Positions 1 to 7,780 of a stretch of DNA of 28,756 nucleotides are shown here, one piece after another (position 1 is the first letter of the stretch; each line of letters opens with the position of its first letter). The stretch is from XYD2-FULL-39-9 sp964561035 (lineage in GTDB: Bacteria > Patescibacteriota > Patescibacteriia > Magasanikbacterales > GWA2-37-8). Location: positions 1 to 28,756 of the forward strand of contig CAZLNR010000011.1 in NCBI GenBank assembly GCA_964561035.1, in the 5' to 3' direction. Below the pieces are notes generated by a model. It did no database searches and had not been told where the DNA came from. It was given only the letters and a program-made list of their open reading frames with translations. The position numbers were made by a program, and so were the translations under genes.

Positions 1-531
1 ATTTCAGTTGTAGATATTGCCAATCCTTTATCGCCAATTCGAGTTGCTACAGTTGCTGTTGGAGGAAATCCGTTTAGCATTTATGTTTCTGGTCGGTATG
101 CATATACGGCAAATAATGGCGATGGAACTATTTCAGTCGTAGATATTTCAAATCCATACGCTCCGGTACAAGTTGCTACTGCGAATGTAGGTTCTCAACC
201 TCAGTCTGTTTATGTTTCTGGTCGGTATGCATATACCGCAAATTTTTCACAAAATACTATTTCAGTAGTTGATATTTCTAATCCTTCCAGCCCTGTACAA
301 GTGTCAACAACTTCTGTGGCCACTAATCCAACCAGCGTTTACGTTTCCGGTCGGTATGCATATTTGACAAGCGAGGCCTCTTCAAGTGTCTCTATTGTAG
401 ATATTTCAAGTTCAACTAGACCAGTGATGATAAAAAATGTTTCAGTTGGTACAAATCCGTCATCTGTTTACGTTTCTGGCCGATATGCTTATACCGCTAA
501 CTCTGGTGCAAGCAGTATGTCGATAGTAGAC
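1..531 (+). repeat. Tandem 129-bp (43-residue) LVIVD-type propeller repeats
   Basis: The block encoding YVSGRYAYTA recurs at 82, 211, 340 and 469, exactly 129 bp apart each time. The partner motif SVVDISNP recurs at about 1, 130, 259 and 388. The DNA is also conserved (TATGTTTCTGGTCGGTATGC, with small changes), which suggests recent tandem duplication. More copies probably lie upstream of the window. Confidence 0.95.
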
Positions 532-3500
532 ATCTCAGGAACCGAGACAGTCGGTCTTATTGCTCATTCTGCGGAAGTAGGAAATCTCTTATCTAGAAAT
601 GACATTTTTGCCCAAGGCAATATCTCTGCTGGAACATCGTTGTTAGTGGGTACCGGAGGTATATTATCTAACGGCGCACTGTCCGTGTTTGCTTCTTCCA
701 CAGGAGCAACTTCGTCTATATTTAGAATTGCTTCTCCTTCTTCATCTGCTGCGCTTCAAGTATTTGGTAATGGTGCTATTACTTTAGCCACCACAACCAT
801 TTCAAGTTCTACCATCACAACATTAAATGTTACAACCTGTAATGGTTGTGGCGGCGGCGTATCTCTTTCTGCAAACAATACATTTACCGGCGCTAATACA
901 TTTACAGCAACCTCAACATTTACAACCACCACAATTTCTAACCTCACCGCTACCAGTATCACTTCAACAAATTTTGCAGCGGTAACACTTAACATATCTG
1001 CCAGTTCAACTTTTGCTACCACTACTGTCAACGGTGGATTCTTCCAGGCTGGATTTACTGACTGCAGCAGCGATACCCAAACCGTTAATTATAATGCCAC
1101 TACTGGTAAGTTTACGTGTTTAACAGATGGTGGCGCCGCTAGTTCCAATTATTCAACACCGGTCACTGTAACCGACGGTTCAACAACTTCAAGTTTACGT
1201 GCAGATGGTTTGTATATAGCAACTTCAACTTCTAATTTGAACGGCCTGTTTTTTGTAGATAGTGCTGGTAATGTGAGTGCTTCAGGAACGTTGAAAGTAT
1301 TTGGTAGCTCAATATTTACTACCAGCACTATTACAGGTGGCTTTTTCCAAACAGGTCTAGGTGATTGCAGTAGTGATTTGCAAACATTAAATTATAATGC
1401 AACAACAGGTAAATTTACTTGTCTTACCGATGACGGTGGCGTAGGTGGAGCAGCCGGAGGTGTAAACACGTCTACCGCAGGATATTTTGCATATTATACA
1501 AGTGCAACGGCAGTAACCGGAACCCCTGATTTAACTCTTGATGATTGGGGGAATATTCGCATAGGTTCAGATTCGGTTGCATTTACAACTTCAACAACAG
1601 TGCTAGGAATTACGGGCAATTCTGATACATATTTAGAAGTTAACTTGCAAAACACTTCAGCATCAGCAACGTCTTCTGCGGACTATGTTATTACAGCTAA
1701 TGATGGTGGTGCGGGCAGTTATTATCTTGATCTTGGTCTGAATAACTCTGCATATAATGATCCTGCGTTTAGTATTAGCGGTCCGCGTGATGGCTATTTG
1801 TATGTGCACGGCGGAGATTTAAATATAGGAACTGCTTCAGGCACCAACTATCTTTCATTCTTTACTGGCGGTACTACGCTTGCTAATGAAAGAATGAGGG
1901 TTACAAATACCGGTGTTGGAATCGGTACAACTACAGCTACGGATATGTTAAGTGTCAATGGTAGTGTGTATATTGGGGTGCAGCCTAACGCTACGTCTTC
2001 ACTATCTTTGATCAGCTCTTCTACTCCTGGGTGGTATGGGGCAGATACCGCTTCTGGCACAACCGCTATGGTTGTATTTAATGGCAAAGTTTTTGTTGCT
2101 ACTAAAAAAACCGATGGAGCCGGCATATACCGTTATGATGGTGGTACGACATGGGTGAGAGTAACTAATGCTCCAGGCAAGGTTTTAAGCAGCGACACTG
2201 CCAATGTTGATGGTTTTTCTATGACTGTATTTAATGATAAGTTGTACATTGGAACACAAACCGGTGTTGGTACTAATGCTGCTCGTATCTATGTTTCTAG
2301 CAATGCTGATTCATCTAATGGTGAAGCGACCTGGACAGCGGTAAATACTACGGCCGGCAGATTTGTTTCTACCAATATTGATGGTGTGGGCGATATGATT
2401 GTGTTTAATGGCGCGTTGCACTTCTCAACTCAAGAACCAAATTTGTCTGAGTTGTATGAATATTTAGGCGGCACAGGTGTAAGCGGTACAGCAGGGTTTA
2501 AGATGCTTAATTTTGTAGCAGGAAAATTTGTTACTGGTGATGGAGCGGATATTGATGAAATGAAGCTTACAGTATTTGGCGGTAGATTAATTGCTGGAGC
2601 GATAACTGGTTTTAGTACGGTGCGCGTGGGTTACTATGATGGTGTTCAGACAGGTGTTACCAGACTCAATACCACAGCCGGTCAATTCACTACTGATGTG
2701 CCTGCTTACACAGGCTTAGGAAATATTACTGCAATGGGGATATACAATGGAGCTTTGTATGTGGCGGCAGTGAGTTCAACAAAGTTAAATACAGCCGTAA
2801 TTTATAAATATAGAGGTGGTTTTACTGGTACGGTCGGTTCAGCAGCTTGGACCCTGGTTGTATCCGAACAAGGCAGGATGAATACAGCAAGCTCAAAAGA
2901 AGTAAAAGAGGTATCTTTCTTAAAGACCTATAACGGAAGATTGTATGCCGGTACGCTAACTAGTGCTGTAACTAGTACTGGATCACTTTATGAATTTGAT
3001 CCTAGTGCGGCCAGTTCGTCGCACTGGGTATTAGTAACCAGTTCAACCGGTGCGTTTGGTGCGCAAACTGGTGTGGATGAAGCAAATTCAATGATAGATT
3101 TTAATGGCACAGCATATATTGGAACTTCAGATGATGTAAATGGTGGTATTTACACTTATACAAAAACATATGATAATTCTTACGGTTTACGGTTTGATGG
3201 TGGTGGGGCAATCGGAAGAATTAGTTTTGCTGGTGCGGAACAAGCAAATGATGCGTCTGGACGCAGTGGTACGTTCCTCTTTACTCATGCGGTTTCATTA
3301 GGCGCGGGCGCATTTGACTACGCCGAAGATTATCCGACTCTTGACGAAACTCTTGAGGCAGGGGAGGTTGTGCAGATAGACACTAGCTTAGGTGAATTTA
3401 TTAAACGTGCAGAAAGTAGAAAGAATTTTATCGGTATTATTTCAGAGAATCCCGGTTTTAGATTGTCAAGAAATACAGATACGGCTGATGCTCGATATAT

Positions 3501-4950
3501 TCCGGTGGCTCTTTCTGGCCGTGTGCCAGTTAAAGTATCCGTAGAAGAATATGGTCCGATTGCAGCCGGAGATTATTTAACCCTTTCTAATTTATATCCG
3601 GGCGTTGCGGTTAAGGCAACTGGTCCAGGACAAGTAATCGGACAAGCACTAGAATCATTTGCCGGTACAAGTACAGGCAAGATAATGGTCTTTGTTAATG
3701 TAGGTTATTTTGATGGCAATTATCTTGACGATGGACTCACGTATACATTTACGTCGTCTAGCACTAGTTCTACCGCTCCGATGTTTGATCAAGAGTTTAT
3801 TGGCCAGTTTATGGATAAATTCGGCACCTCTTCTACTCATAATTTAAATGCATATAAATTAGAAGCCGGCTTAAGCATTAGTAGTCCGCGCATCATTACT
3901 CGAAATTTATCAGTAGATAGCATAAAAGGATTGTACGATGATATAACAGTGCAATTAAGCACCACAAGTCAATTTAATATCTCTGCAGTATTAGGCGGGG
4001 TAACAACTACGGTTGTTTCAATTGACCAAAATGGCAACGCGTTCTTTGCAGGTGAGATTACTGCTTCAAAAATAAATGGTCTTATTCCAGGTTTGGCTGA
4101 TCTACAAACAGCGGTTAGTTCCACAATTGACCGGGTTGGCGGCTTAGAAAATCAGATGCAGCTGTTAAACGCCTTCGCCAGCAGTACACAAGAACAGCTA
4201 TTATCCTTAATTACCTCTCAAGCCGCCTCATCAACATCAACCACGCTTGATCTTGGATTATTTGCTCAAAGCGTTGGTTTGCGTTTTGAAAATGCTGTAG
4301 CATTTAACGGTGGTTTACAAGCAGATTTATTTAGCTCACTTTCCGGCACAACAACCTTTATGGGTGATATGATTTTCTTTGGACGCCCATACCTTAATTC
4401 TGACTCAGGTGGTTATGCTACGGTAAAAGCAGGTTCGCAAGAAGTTGAAGTGGTGTTTGAAAATGAATATATTGAAAAACCAGTGGTACAAGCCACAATT
4501 TCATTTAAATCGCCAACATCTTCATCTGAAGATTTGGCCTTGCTTCAAGTGCGTGAGCAAGAAGTCTTTGCTCAGGATATTCGATATATTATTTCTCGCG
4601 TAACCACTCATGGCTTTATCATTGTTTTGAACAAGCCAGCTCCGTTTGATATAGAATTTGACTGGCTCGCATTGGCGGTAAAGAATCCAAAATTGTTTGA
4701 CGGAATGGCGGGTAGTGCTTCAGACACCAACAATCAGGTTGAACCAAATTTAGAGGTGGCTTCGTCTACAAATACACCAGTTATAACGGAAGCGCCAGTA
4801 GAAAATAGTTCTTCAACTATGGGCAGCTCACCGGTTTCGTCTACTGCAGATGTTATACCCCAAGACAGTTTGGTAGCCGATTCCAACACCTCTTCACAGG
4901 CATCTGATGTGATAAGCATTCCGACTGTTTCTAGTACTGTATCTCAGTAG
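1..4950 (+). CDS. Giant secreted LVIVD-repeat surface protein (5'-truncated by window edge)
   Basis: The reading frame is open from base 1 to the TAG at 4948-4950, so the gene begins upstream of the window; an apparent GTG start at 301 lies inside a repeat and is not credible. Domains in order: 43-residue LVIVD-type beta-propeller repeats (1-~531); Ser/Thr-rich repetitive segments typical of beta-structured fibres (~600-1550), including a duplicated GGFFQ...CSSD unit; seven NGxLYxGT-type repeats resembling a second propeller (~2059-3170); a segment with the motifs VALSGRVPVKV, GPIAAGDYLT and GQVIGQALE (~3310-3720), which resembles C-terminal self-processing domains of phage appendages; a short coiled-coil stretch (~4090-4245); a compact segment ending in FDWLALAV (~4432-4689) that recalls H-type lectins; and a Ser/Thr-rich tail. 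The role is probably a cell-surface adhesin or fibre. The fold names for the last domains are inferred from motif recall only. Confidence 0.85.
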   Translation: MSVVDIANPLSPIRVATVAVGGNPFSIYVSGRYAYTANNGDGTISVVDISNPYAPVQVATANVGSQPQSVYVSGRYAYTANFSQNTISVVDISNPSSPVQVSTTSVATNPTSVYVSGRYAYLTSEASSSVSIVDISSSTRPVMIKNVSVGTNPSSVYVSGRYAYTANSGASSMSIVDISGTETVGLIAHSAEVGNLLSRNDIFAQGNISAGTSLLVGTGGILSNGALSVFASSTGATSSIFRIASPSSSAALQVFGNGAITLATTTISSSTITTLNVTTCNGCGGGVSLSANNTFTGANTFTATSTFTTTTISNLTATSITSTNFAAVTLNISASSTFATTTVNGGFFQAGFTDCSSDTQTVNYNATTGKFTCLTDGGAASSNYSTPVTVTDGSTTSSLRADGLYIATSTSNLNGLFFVDSAGNVSASGTLKVFGSSIFTTSTITGGFFQTGLGDCSSDLQTLNYNATTGKFTCLTDDGGVGGAAGGVNTSTAGYFAYYTSATAVTGTPDLTLDDWGNIRIGSDSVAFTTSTTVLGITGNSDTYLEVNLQNTSASATSSADYVITANDGGAGSYYLDLGLNNSAYNDPAFSISGPRDGYLYVHGGDLNIGTASGTNYLSFFTGGTTLANERMRVTNTGVGIGTTTATDMLSVNGSVYIGVQPNATSSLSLISSSTPGWYGADTASGTTAMVVFNGKVFVATKKTDGAGIYRYDGGTTWVRVTNAPGKVLSSDTANVDGFSMTVFNDKLYIGTQTGVGTNAARIYVSSNADSSNGEATWTAVNTTAGRFVSTNIDGVGDMIVFNGALHFSTQEPNLSELYEYLGGTGVSGTAGFKMLNFVAGKFVTGDGADIDEMKLTVFGGRLIAGAITGFSTVRVGYYDGVQTGVTRLNTTAGQFTTDVPAYTGLGNITAMGIYNGALYVAAVSSTKLNTAVIYKYRGGFTGTVGSAAWTLVVSEQGRMNTASSKEVKEVSFLKTYNGRLYAGTLTSAVTSTGSLYEFDPSAASSSHWVLVTSSTGAFGAQTGVDEANSMIDFNGTAYIGTSDDVNGGIYTYTKTYDNSYGLRFDGGGAIGRISFAGAEQANDASGRSGTFLFTHAVSLGAGAFDYAEDYPTLDETLEAGEVVQIDTSLGEFIKRAESRKNFIGIISENPGFRLSRNTDTADARYIPVALSGRVPVKVSVEEYGPIAAGDYLTLSNLYPGVAVKATGPGQVIGQALESFAGTSTGKIMVFVNVGYFDGNYLDDGLTYTFTSSSTSSTAPMFDQEFIGQFMDKFGTSSTHNLNAYKLEAGLSISSPRIITRNLSVDSIKGLYDDITVQLSTTSQFNISAVLGGVTTTVVSIDQNGNAFFAGEITASKINGLIPGLADLQTAVSSTIDRVGGLENQMQLLNAFASSTQEQLLSLITSQAASSTSTTLDLGLFAQSVGLRFENAVAFNGGLQADLFSSLSGTTTFMGDMIFFGRPYLNSDSGGYATVKAGSQEVEVVFENEYIEKPVVQATISFKSPTSSSEDLALLQVREQEVFAQDIRYIISRVTTHGFIIVLNKPAPFDIEFDWLALAVKNPKLFDGMAGSASDTNNQVEPNLEVASSTNTPVITEAPVENSSSTMGSSPVSSTADVIPQDSLVADSNTSSQASDVISIPTVSSTVSQ
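1033..1437 (+). repeat. Duplicated GGFFQ...CSSD...TTGKFTCLTD unit within the giant surface protein
   Basis: Two copies of a roughly 33-residue unit begin at 1033 and 1336, exactly 303 bp (101 codons) apart. Both have GGFFQxG, DCSSDxQTxNYNATTGKF and TCLTD, with two conserved cysteines each. They are separated by Ser/Thr-rich sequence. Confidence 0.85.
2059..3170 (+). repeat. Seven-fold degenerate repeat, probable second beta-propeller
   Basis: Seven successive blades of about 45-55 residues share the pattern VFNGxLYxGT, then IYxYxGG, then W or a hydrophobic residue, then TTAGxF. Examples of the first element are VFNGKVFVAT, VFNDKLYIGT, VFNGALHFST, VFGGRLIAGA, IYNGALYVAA, TYNGRLYAGT and DFNGTAYIGT. 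Seven copies would suit a seven-bladed propeller. The fold is inferred. Confidence 0.7.
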
Positions 4951-4988
4951 GAATTTAAATAAAAAGTCGCGATATCCTGTGTATAATT

Positions 4989-5017
4989 TTGTAGTCAGAA
5001 AAAAATTATGGTATAAT
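4989..5017 (+). promoter_or_regulatory. Promoter of the dockerin-cohesin operon
   Basis: The -35 is TTGTAG at 4989-4994, followed by a 17-bp spacer and TATAAT at 5012-5017. A TG one base upstream of the -10 makes it an extended -10. The predicted start near 5024 is 47 bases before the first gene of the operon. Confidence 0.65.
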
Positions 5018-5022
5018 TTATT

Positions 5023-5039
5023 CGCTCTCCTTTAGAGCG
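5023..5039 (+). other. Hairpin at the 5' end of the operon leader
   Basis: CGCTCT (5023-5028) pairs with AGAGCG (5034-5039) across a five-base loop. It sits at the predicted transcription start, so it would form a 5'-terminal stem-loop that could stabilise the mRNA. No T-run follows, so a terminator role for the upstream gene is less likely. Confidence 0.45.
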
Positions 5040-5070
5040 TTAAAATTTATTTATATTAACTAACTTATAT

Positions 5071-5484
5071 ATGCAACCAAACCTAAAAATGGTTTCCGTA
5101 GTATTAGGAGTAGTAACTGTAGTGCTGGCAGGTACCAGTGCGCTGTTTTATAAACAAGTTCGAGATTTAAAAGTTAATCCTCAGAAGGCAAGCCAGGAAG
5201 AAAACGAAAAACTTATTGCTGCAGTAGCAAAAATTGCCCTTCTCCCAGAAGGCGAAGCCCCAACAATTGCAACTGTAACTGACCCAGAAAAGTTACAAAA
5301 AGAACAAGCGTTTTTTGCTAAAGCCAAACAAGGAGATAAAGTGCTAATTTATACTCGTGCTTTAAAAGCAATCATGTATCGCCCAAGTGAAAATAAGATT
5401 ATTGAAGTTGCTCCGTTAGTAATCGGAAATCCTAATCAGACACCTGCTCCAGCTCCTGCTCAAGACACCTCTGAAAACCAATAA
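5071..5484 (+). CDS. Small single-pass membrane protein of unknown function
   Basis: This 137-residue protein has one hydrophobic helix at about residues 8-27 (MVSVVLGVVTVVLAGTSALF), probably an N-in anchor with the remainder outside. A short predicted helix (~45-58) follows, then a conserved-looking block with LLPEGEAPTIATV, DKVLIY and AIMYRPSENKII, and a Pro/Ala-rich tail. I recall similar hypothetical proteins in CPR genomes but know no function. It is the first gene of the operon that leads into the dockerin and cohesin genes, 52 bases upstream of the dockerin gene, so a role in the same surface apparatus is a fair guess. There are no catalytic motifs. Confidence 0.85.
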   Translation: MQPNLKMVSVVLGVVTVVLAGTSALFYKQVRDLKVNPQKASQEENEKLIAAVAKIALLPEGEAPTIATVTDPEKLQKEQAFFAKAKQGDKVLIYTRALKAIMYRPSENKIIEVAPLVIGNPNQTPAPAPAQDTSENQ

Positions 5485-5536
5485 TTTTTTAGAAACATAC
5501 TGGTTGGATCAAAATCAGGTATGTGAAATTGTTTGT

Positions 5537-6865
5537 ATGGTTAAAACATTTTTACTATTATTAACAATTCCACTACTTGCGCATACAGCAGTTGTTGTAG
5601 CTCAGGAATATAGATCAAATAATTTTGTTGACTCAAATCCGGTTATTACTATGGGTGGTGGCAAAGCCACTTCAACCAACTTTCAAATTATAAGCGGTTC
5701 CGGACAGATAATAATTGGAGAAAATACCAGCAGCGCCTTTATAAGTCGGGCTGGTTTTTTTTATTTTCCTGATGTAACCACACCTGTCATTTCGGCTACA
5801 GCCGGTGATGGGCAGGTAGAATTGAGTTGGACTTCAGCGGTAGGCACACTCGGTTTTAATATTTCGGGTTATATGGTTGGCCAGTCAACCAGCTCAGGAG
5901 GTCCTTACACGTTTACCAGCGTGGGAAATGTGCTTACAAGAACGGTAACAGGTTTATCTAATGGGACAGTCTATTATTTTGTGGTACGAGGTCTGGATTT
6001 CTTAAGCGATTCAGTGGTTACCTCAACACAAGTTTCTGCTCAACCTGTTGCCTCAGTATCGTCTGGTGGCGGAGGCGGCGGTGGTGGGGGTGGCGGAGGC
6101 GGCGGCTCGGTTTTACCTCCGGTCGTTCAAACCGTTGTTAATTTTTCAGGTCGTGCATACCCAAAAAGCACAGTTACTTTGTTAAAAGACGCTCAGGTTG
6201 TTGCATCTAGTGTTGCTGGTGCAGATGCTAAATTTCAAATGTCAATCAATAATGTTGCGGCCGGCAATTATAATTTTGCACTGTATAGTGAAGATAACGA
6301 AGGCAGGCGTTCAAGCCTTTTAACATTTCCAGTAGGTGTTACTGCGGGTGCAACGACTAATATTACGGGGATTTTTATTGCGCCAACAATTGCAGTAGAT
6401 AAAAGCGAGGTAAAAAAAGGTGATAACATTATTATCTTTGGCCAATCTGTTCCCGCTTCCGAAATTGTTATCACTGTTAATTCAGAAAATGAATTTTTTG
6501 TTAAAACTAATTCAGATGGCAGTGGGGCGTATTTATATAATTTTGACACGTCGTTGCTTGAGCTCGGGTCGCATACTACAAAATCAAAAGCATCTCTTAG
6601 CGGAGAGATTAGTTCGTTTAGTAGTGCTGCGGGCTTTGTGGTAGGTACAAAAACAGTGGTAGCAGATAAAAATAAAACTTGTCCGCAAAAAGCCGATCTT
6701 AACAACGATTGTCGAGTTAACTTGGTTGATTTTTCAATTGCCGCATATTGGTATAAACGACCGTTAAGCAGCGCCTTCATAGATCAAGAAAAAATAAAGT
6801 TAAGCGGAGATGGAAAGTTAAATCTGACCGATTTTAGTATTATGGCATATTACTGGACAGGTTAA
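5537..6865 (+). CDS. Secreted FnIII/Ig-like protein with C-terminal dockerin
   Basis: I place the start at ATG 5537, because it gives a clean signal peptide (cleavage near VVVA|QE, residue 22) on a 442-residue product; a TTG at 5504 in the same frame would add 11 unhelpful residues. Domains: mature N-terminal region; a fibronectin type III domain (~82-165, with GQVELSWTS and LSNGTVYYFVVRG); a run of 14 glycines (177-190); one or two Ig-like domains (~195-375); and a type I dockerin (387-442). The first dockerin loop, DLNNDCRVNLVD (387-398), has calcium ligand positions 1, 3, 5, 9 and 12 intact. The second, KLSGDGKLNLTD (421-432), has lost the first and third ligands. The two genes directly downstream encode membrane-anchored cohesin proteins, their likely binding partners. 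Confidence 0.85.
   Translation: MVKTFLLLLTIPLLAHTAVVVAQEYRSNNFVDSNPVITMGGGKATSTNFQIISGSGQIIIGENTSSAFISRAGFFYFPDVTTPVISATAGDGQVELSWTSAVGTLGFNISGYMVGQSTSSGGPYTFTSVGNVLTRTVTGLSNGTVYYFVVRGLDFLSDSVVTSTQVSAQPVASVSSGGGGGGGGGGGGGGSVLPPVVQTVVNFSGRAYPKSTVTLLKDAQVVASSVAGADAKFQMSINNVAAGNYNFALYSEDNEGRRSSLLTFPVGVTAGATTNITGIFIAPTIAVDKSEVKKGDNIIIFGQSVPASEIVITVNSENEFFVKTNSDGSGAYLYNFDTSLLELGSHTTKSKASLSGEISSFSSAAGFVVGTKTVVADKNKTCPQKADLNNDCRVNLVDFSIAAYWYKRPLSSAFIDQEKIKLSGDGKLNLTDFSIMAYYWTG
6065..6106 (+). repeat. GGN codon tract encoding 14 consecutive glycines
   Basis: Fourteen consecutive GGT, GGC, GGA and GGG codons form a flexible linker between the FnIII domain and the following Ig-like domain of the dockerin protein. 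Codon mixing argues for selection on the peptide rather than simple slippage. Confidence 0.9.
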
Positions 6866-6871
6866 TTTCAT

Positions 6872-7780
6872 ATGAATAATATTATACGATTACAAATAGT
6901 TTTTTGCGCCATATTGGTACTTTTGCCTGCGCATGCAGTGCGCGCGGCTGAAGTTTTTTTTACTGCCGCGACAGAAGAAATAAAAACAGGGCAGATTGTG
7001 CGTGTTGAAATGTTGCTTGATTCGGAAAATGAAAAGATAAATGCAGTTTCCGGAGCTTTAGTTTTTTCTGAAGAGAATTTAGTTTTAAAAGCGGTGGAAG
7101 ATGGCGGGTCGATTATAAATTTTTGGATAGATAGACCGGTGGCAAAAGAAGGCCGCGCCACTATGTTCTCAGGCATAACCCCTGGCGGTTACCAAGGAAA
7201 TAAAGGAAACTTGTTGTCTTTTGTGTTTGAGGCAATAAAACCAGGCAGTGCTCAGATAAGCCTAAATAAAGGCCAGGTCTTACTCAATGACGGCACAGGC
7301 AGTGAAGCAAATCTAAAAATTTCTGATATAAAAATACGCATAATTGAAAATAGTGAAAATAAGCCAGCTGAAATTTATAGGCCTGCTGATGCGGTGCCGC
7401 CTCAAGATTTTGTTATACAGATTGTACAAGATGCCCGAATTGCGGAAAATAAATGGATGGCAGTATTTGCTTCGCAAGACAAGGAAACTGGTGTGGCATA
7501 CTATCAGGTGCAAGAAGCAAAAGAAAATAAAATCAATGAACAAAATTGGCAGATTGCTGAAAGCCCATTTGTATTACAAGATCAAAGCAGATCCAGCTAT
7601 GTTTTTGTAAAAGCTGTAGATAGAAATGGTAATTTTAAAATATCTACAATCGATCCGCGGGTTGGTTTCAAGTATGAAAGAGGAAAAATTTATGGTATAC
7701 TAATGATAATTAGCGCCTTGATTTTATTTACAGGGCTATCTCTATGGAGGAAAAAAATAAAACAAAAACGCAAGTTATAA
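6872..7780 (+). CDS. Membrane-anchored cohesin-domain protein
   Basis: This 302-residue protein has a signal peptide (cleavage near VRA|AE, residue ~26). A cohesin-like beta-sandwich follows (~27-155), with VRVEMLLDSE, INAVSGALVFSEENL, the FSGITPGGYQG strand-loop and a FVFEAIKPGSAQISL strand. Next comes a second beta domain (~175-265, with MAVFASQDKETGVAYYQVQE and YVFVKAVDRNGN). A transmembrane helix (~273-292) and a short Lys/Arg-rich tail inside the cell complete it. It starts 6 bases after the dockerin gene and overlaps the next cohesin gene by 37 bases, implying translational coupling. The probable job is to hold dockerin-bearing proteins on the membrane. Cohesin binding is a family property and is not shown here. 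Confidence 0.85.
   Translation: MNNIIRLQIVFCAILVLLPAHAVRAAEVFFTAATEEIKTGQIVRVEMLLDSENEKINAVSGALVFSEENLVLKAVEDGGSIINFWIDRPVAKEGRATMFSGITPGGYQGNKGNLLSFVFEAIKPGSAQISLNKGQVLLNDGTGSEANLKISDIKIRIIENSENKPAEIYRPADAVPPQDFVIQIVQDARIAENKWMAVFASQDKETGVAYYQVQEAKENKINEQNWQIAESPFVLQDQSRSSYVFVKAVDRNGNFKISTIDPRVGFKYERGKIYGILMIISALILFTGLSLWRKKIKQKRKL

Noticed and set aside
301..303. GTG at 301 as the start of the giant surface protein
   Set aside because: The frame is open and in perfect repeat register from base 1, and the GTG is in the middle of a repeat. The gene starts upstream of the window.
5504..5506. TTG start for the dockerin protein
   Set aside because: It adds residues ahead of a complete signal peptide that begins at ATG 5537. 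No ribosome site favours the TTG.
6268..6780. 170-codon antisense open frame inside the dockerin gene
   Set aside because: It lies opposite a gene with clear domains, has no start signal and no recognisable protein features. The same holds for the other antisense frames, such as 13339-13659 and 15778-16116.
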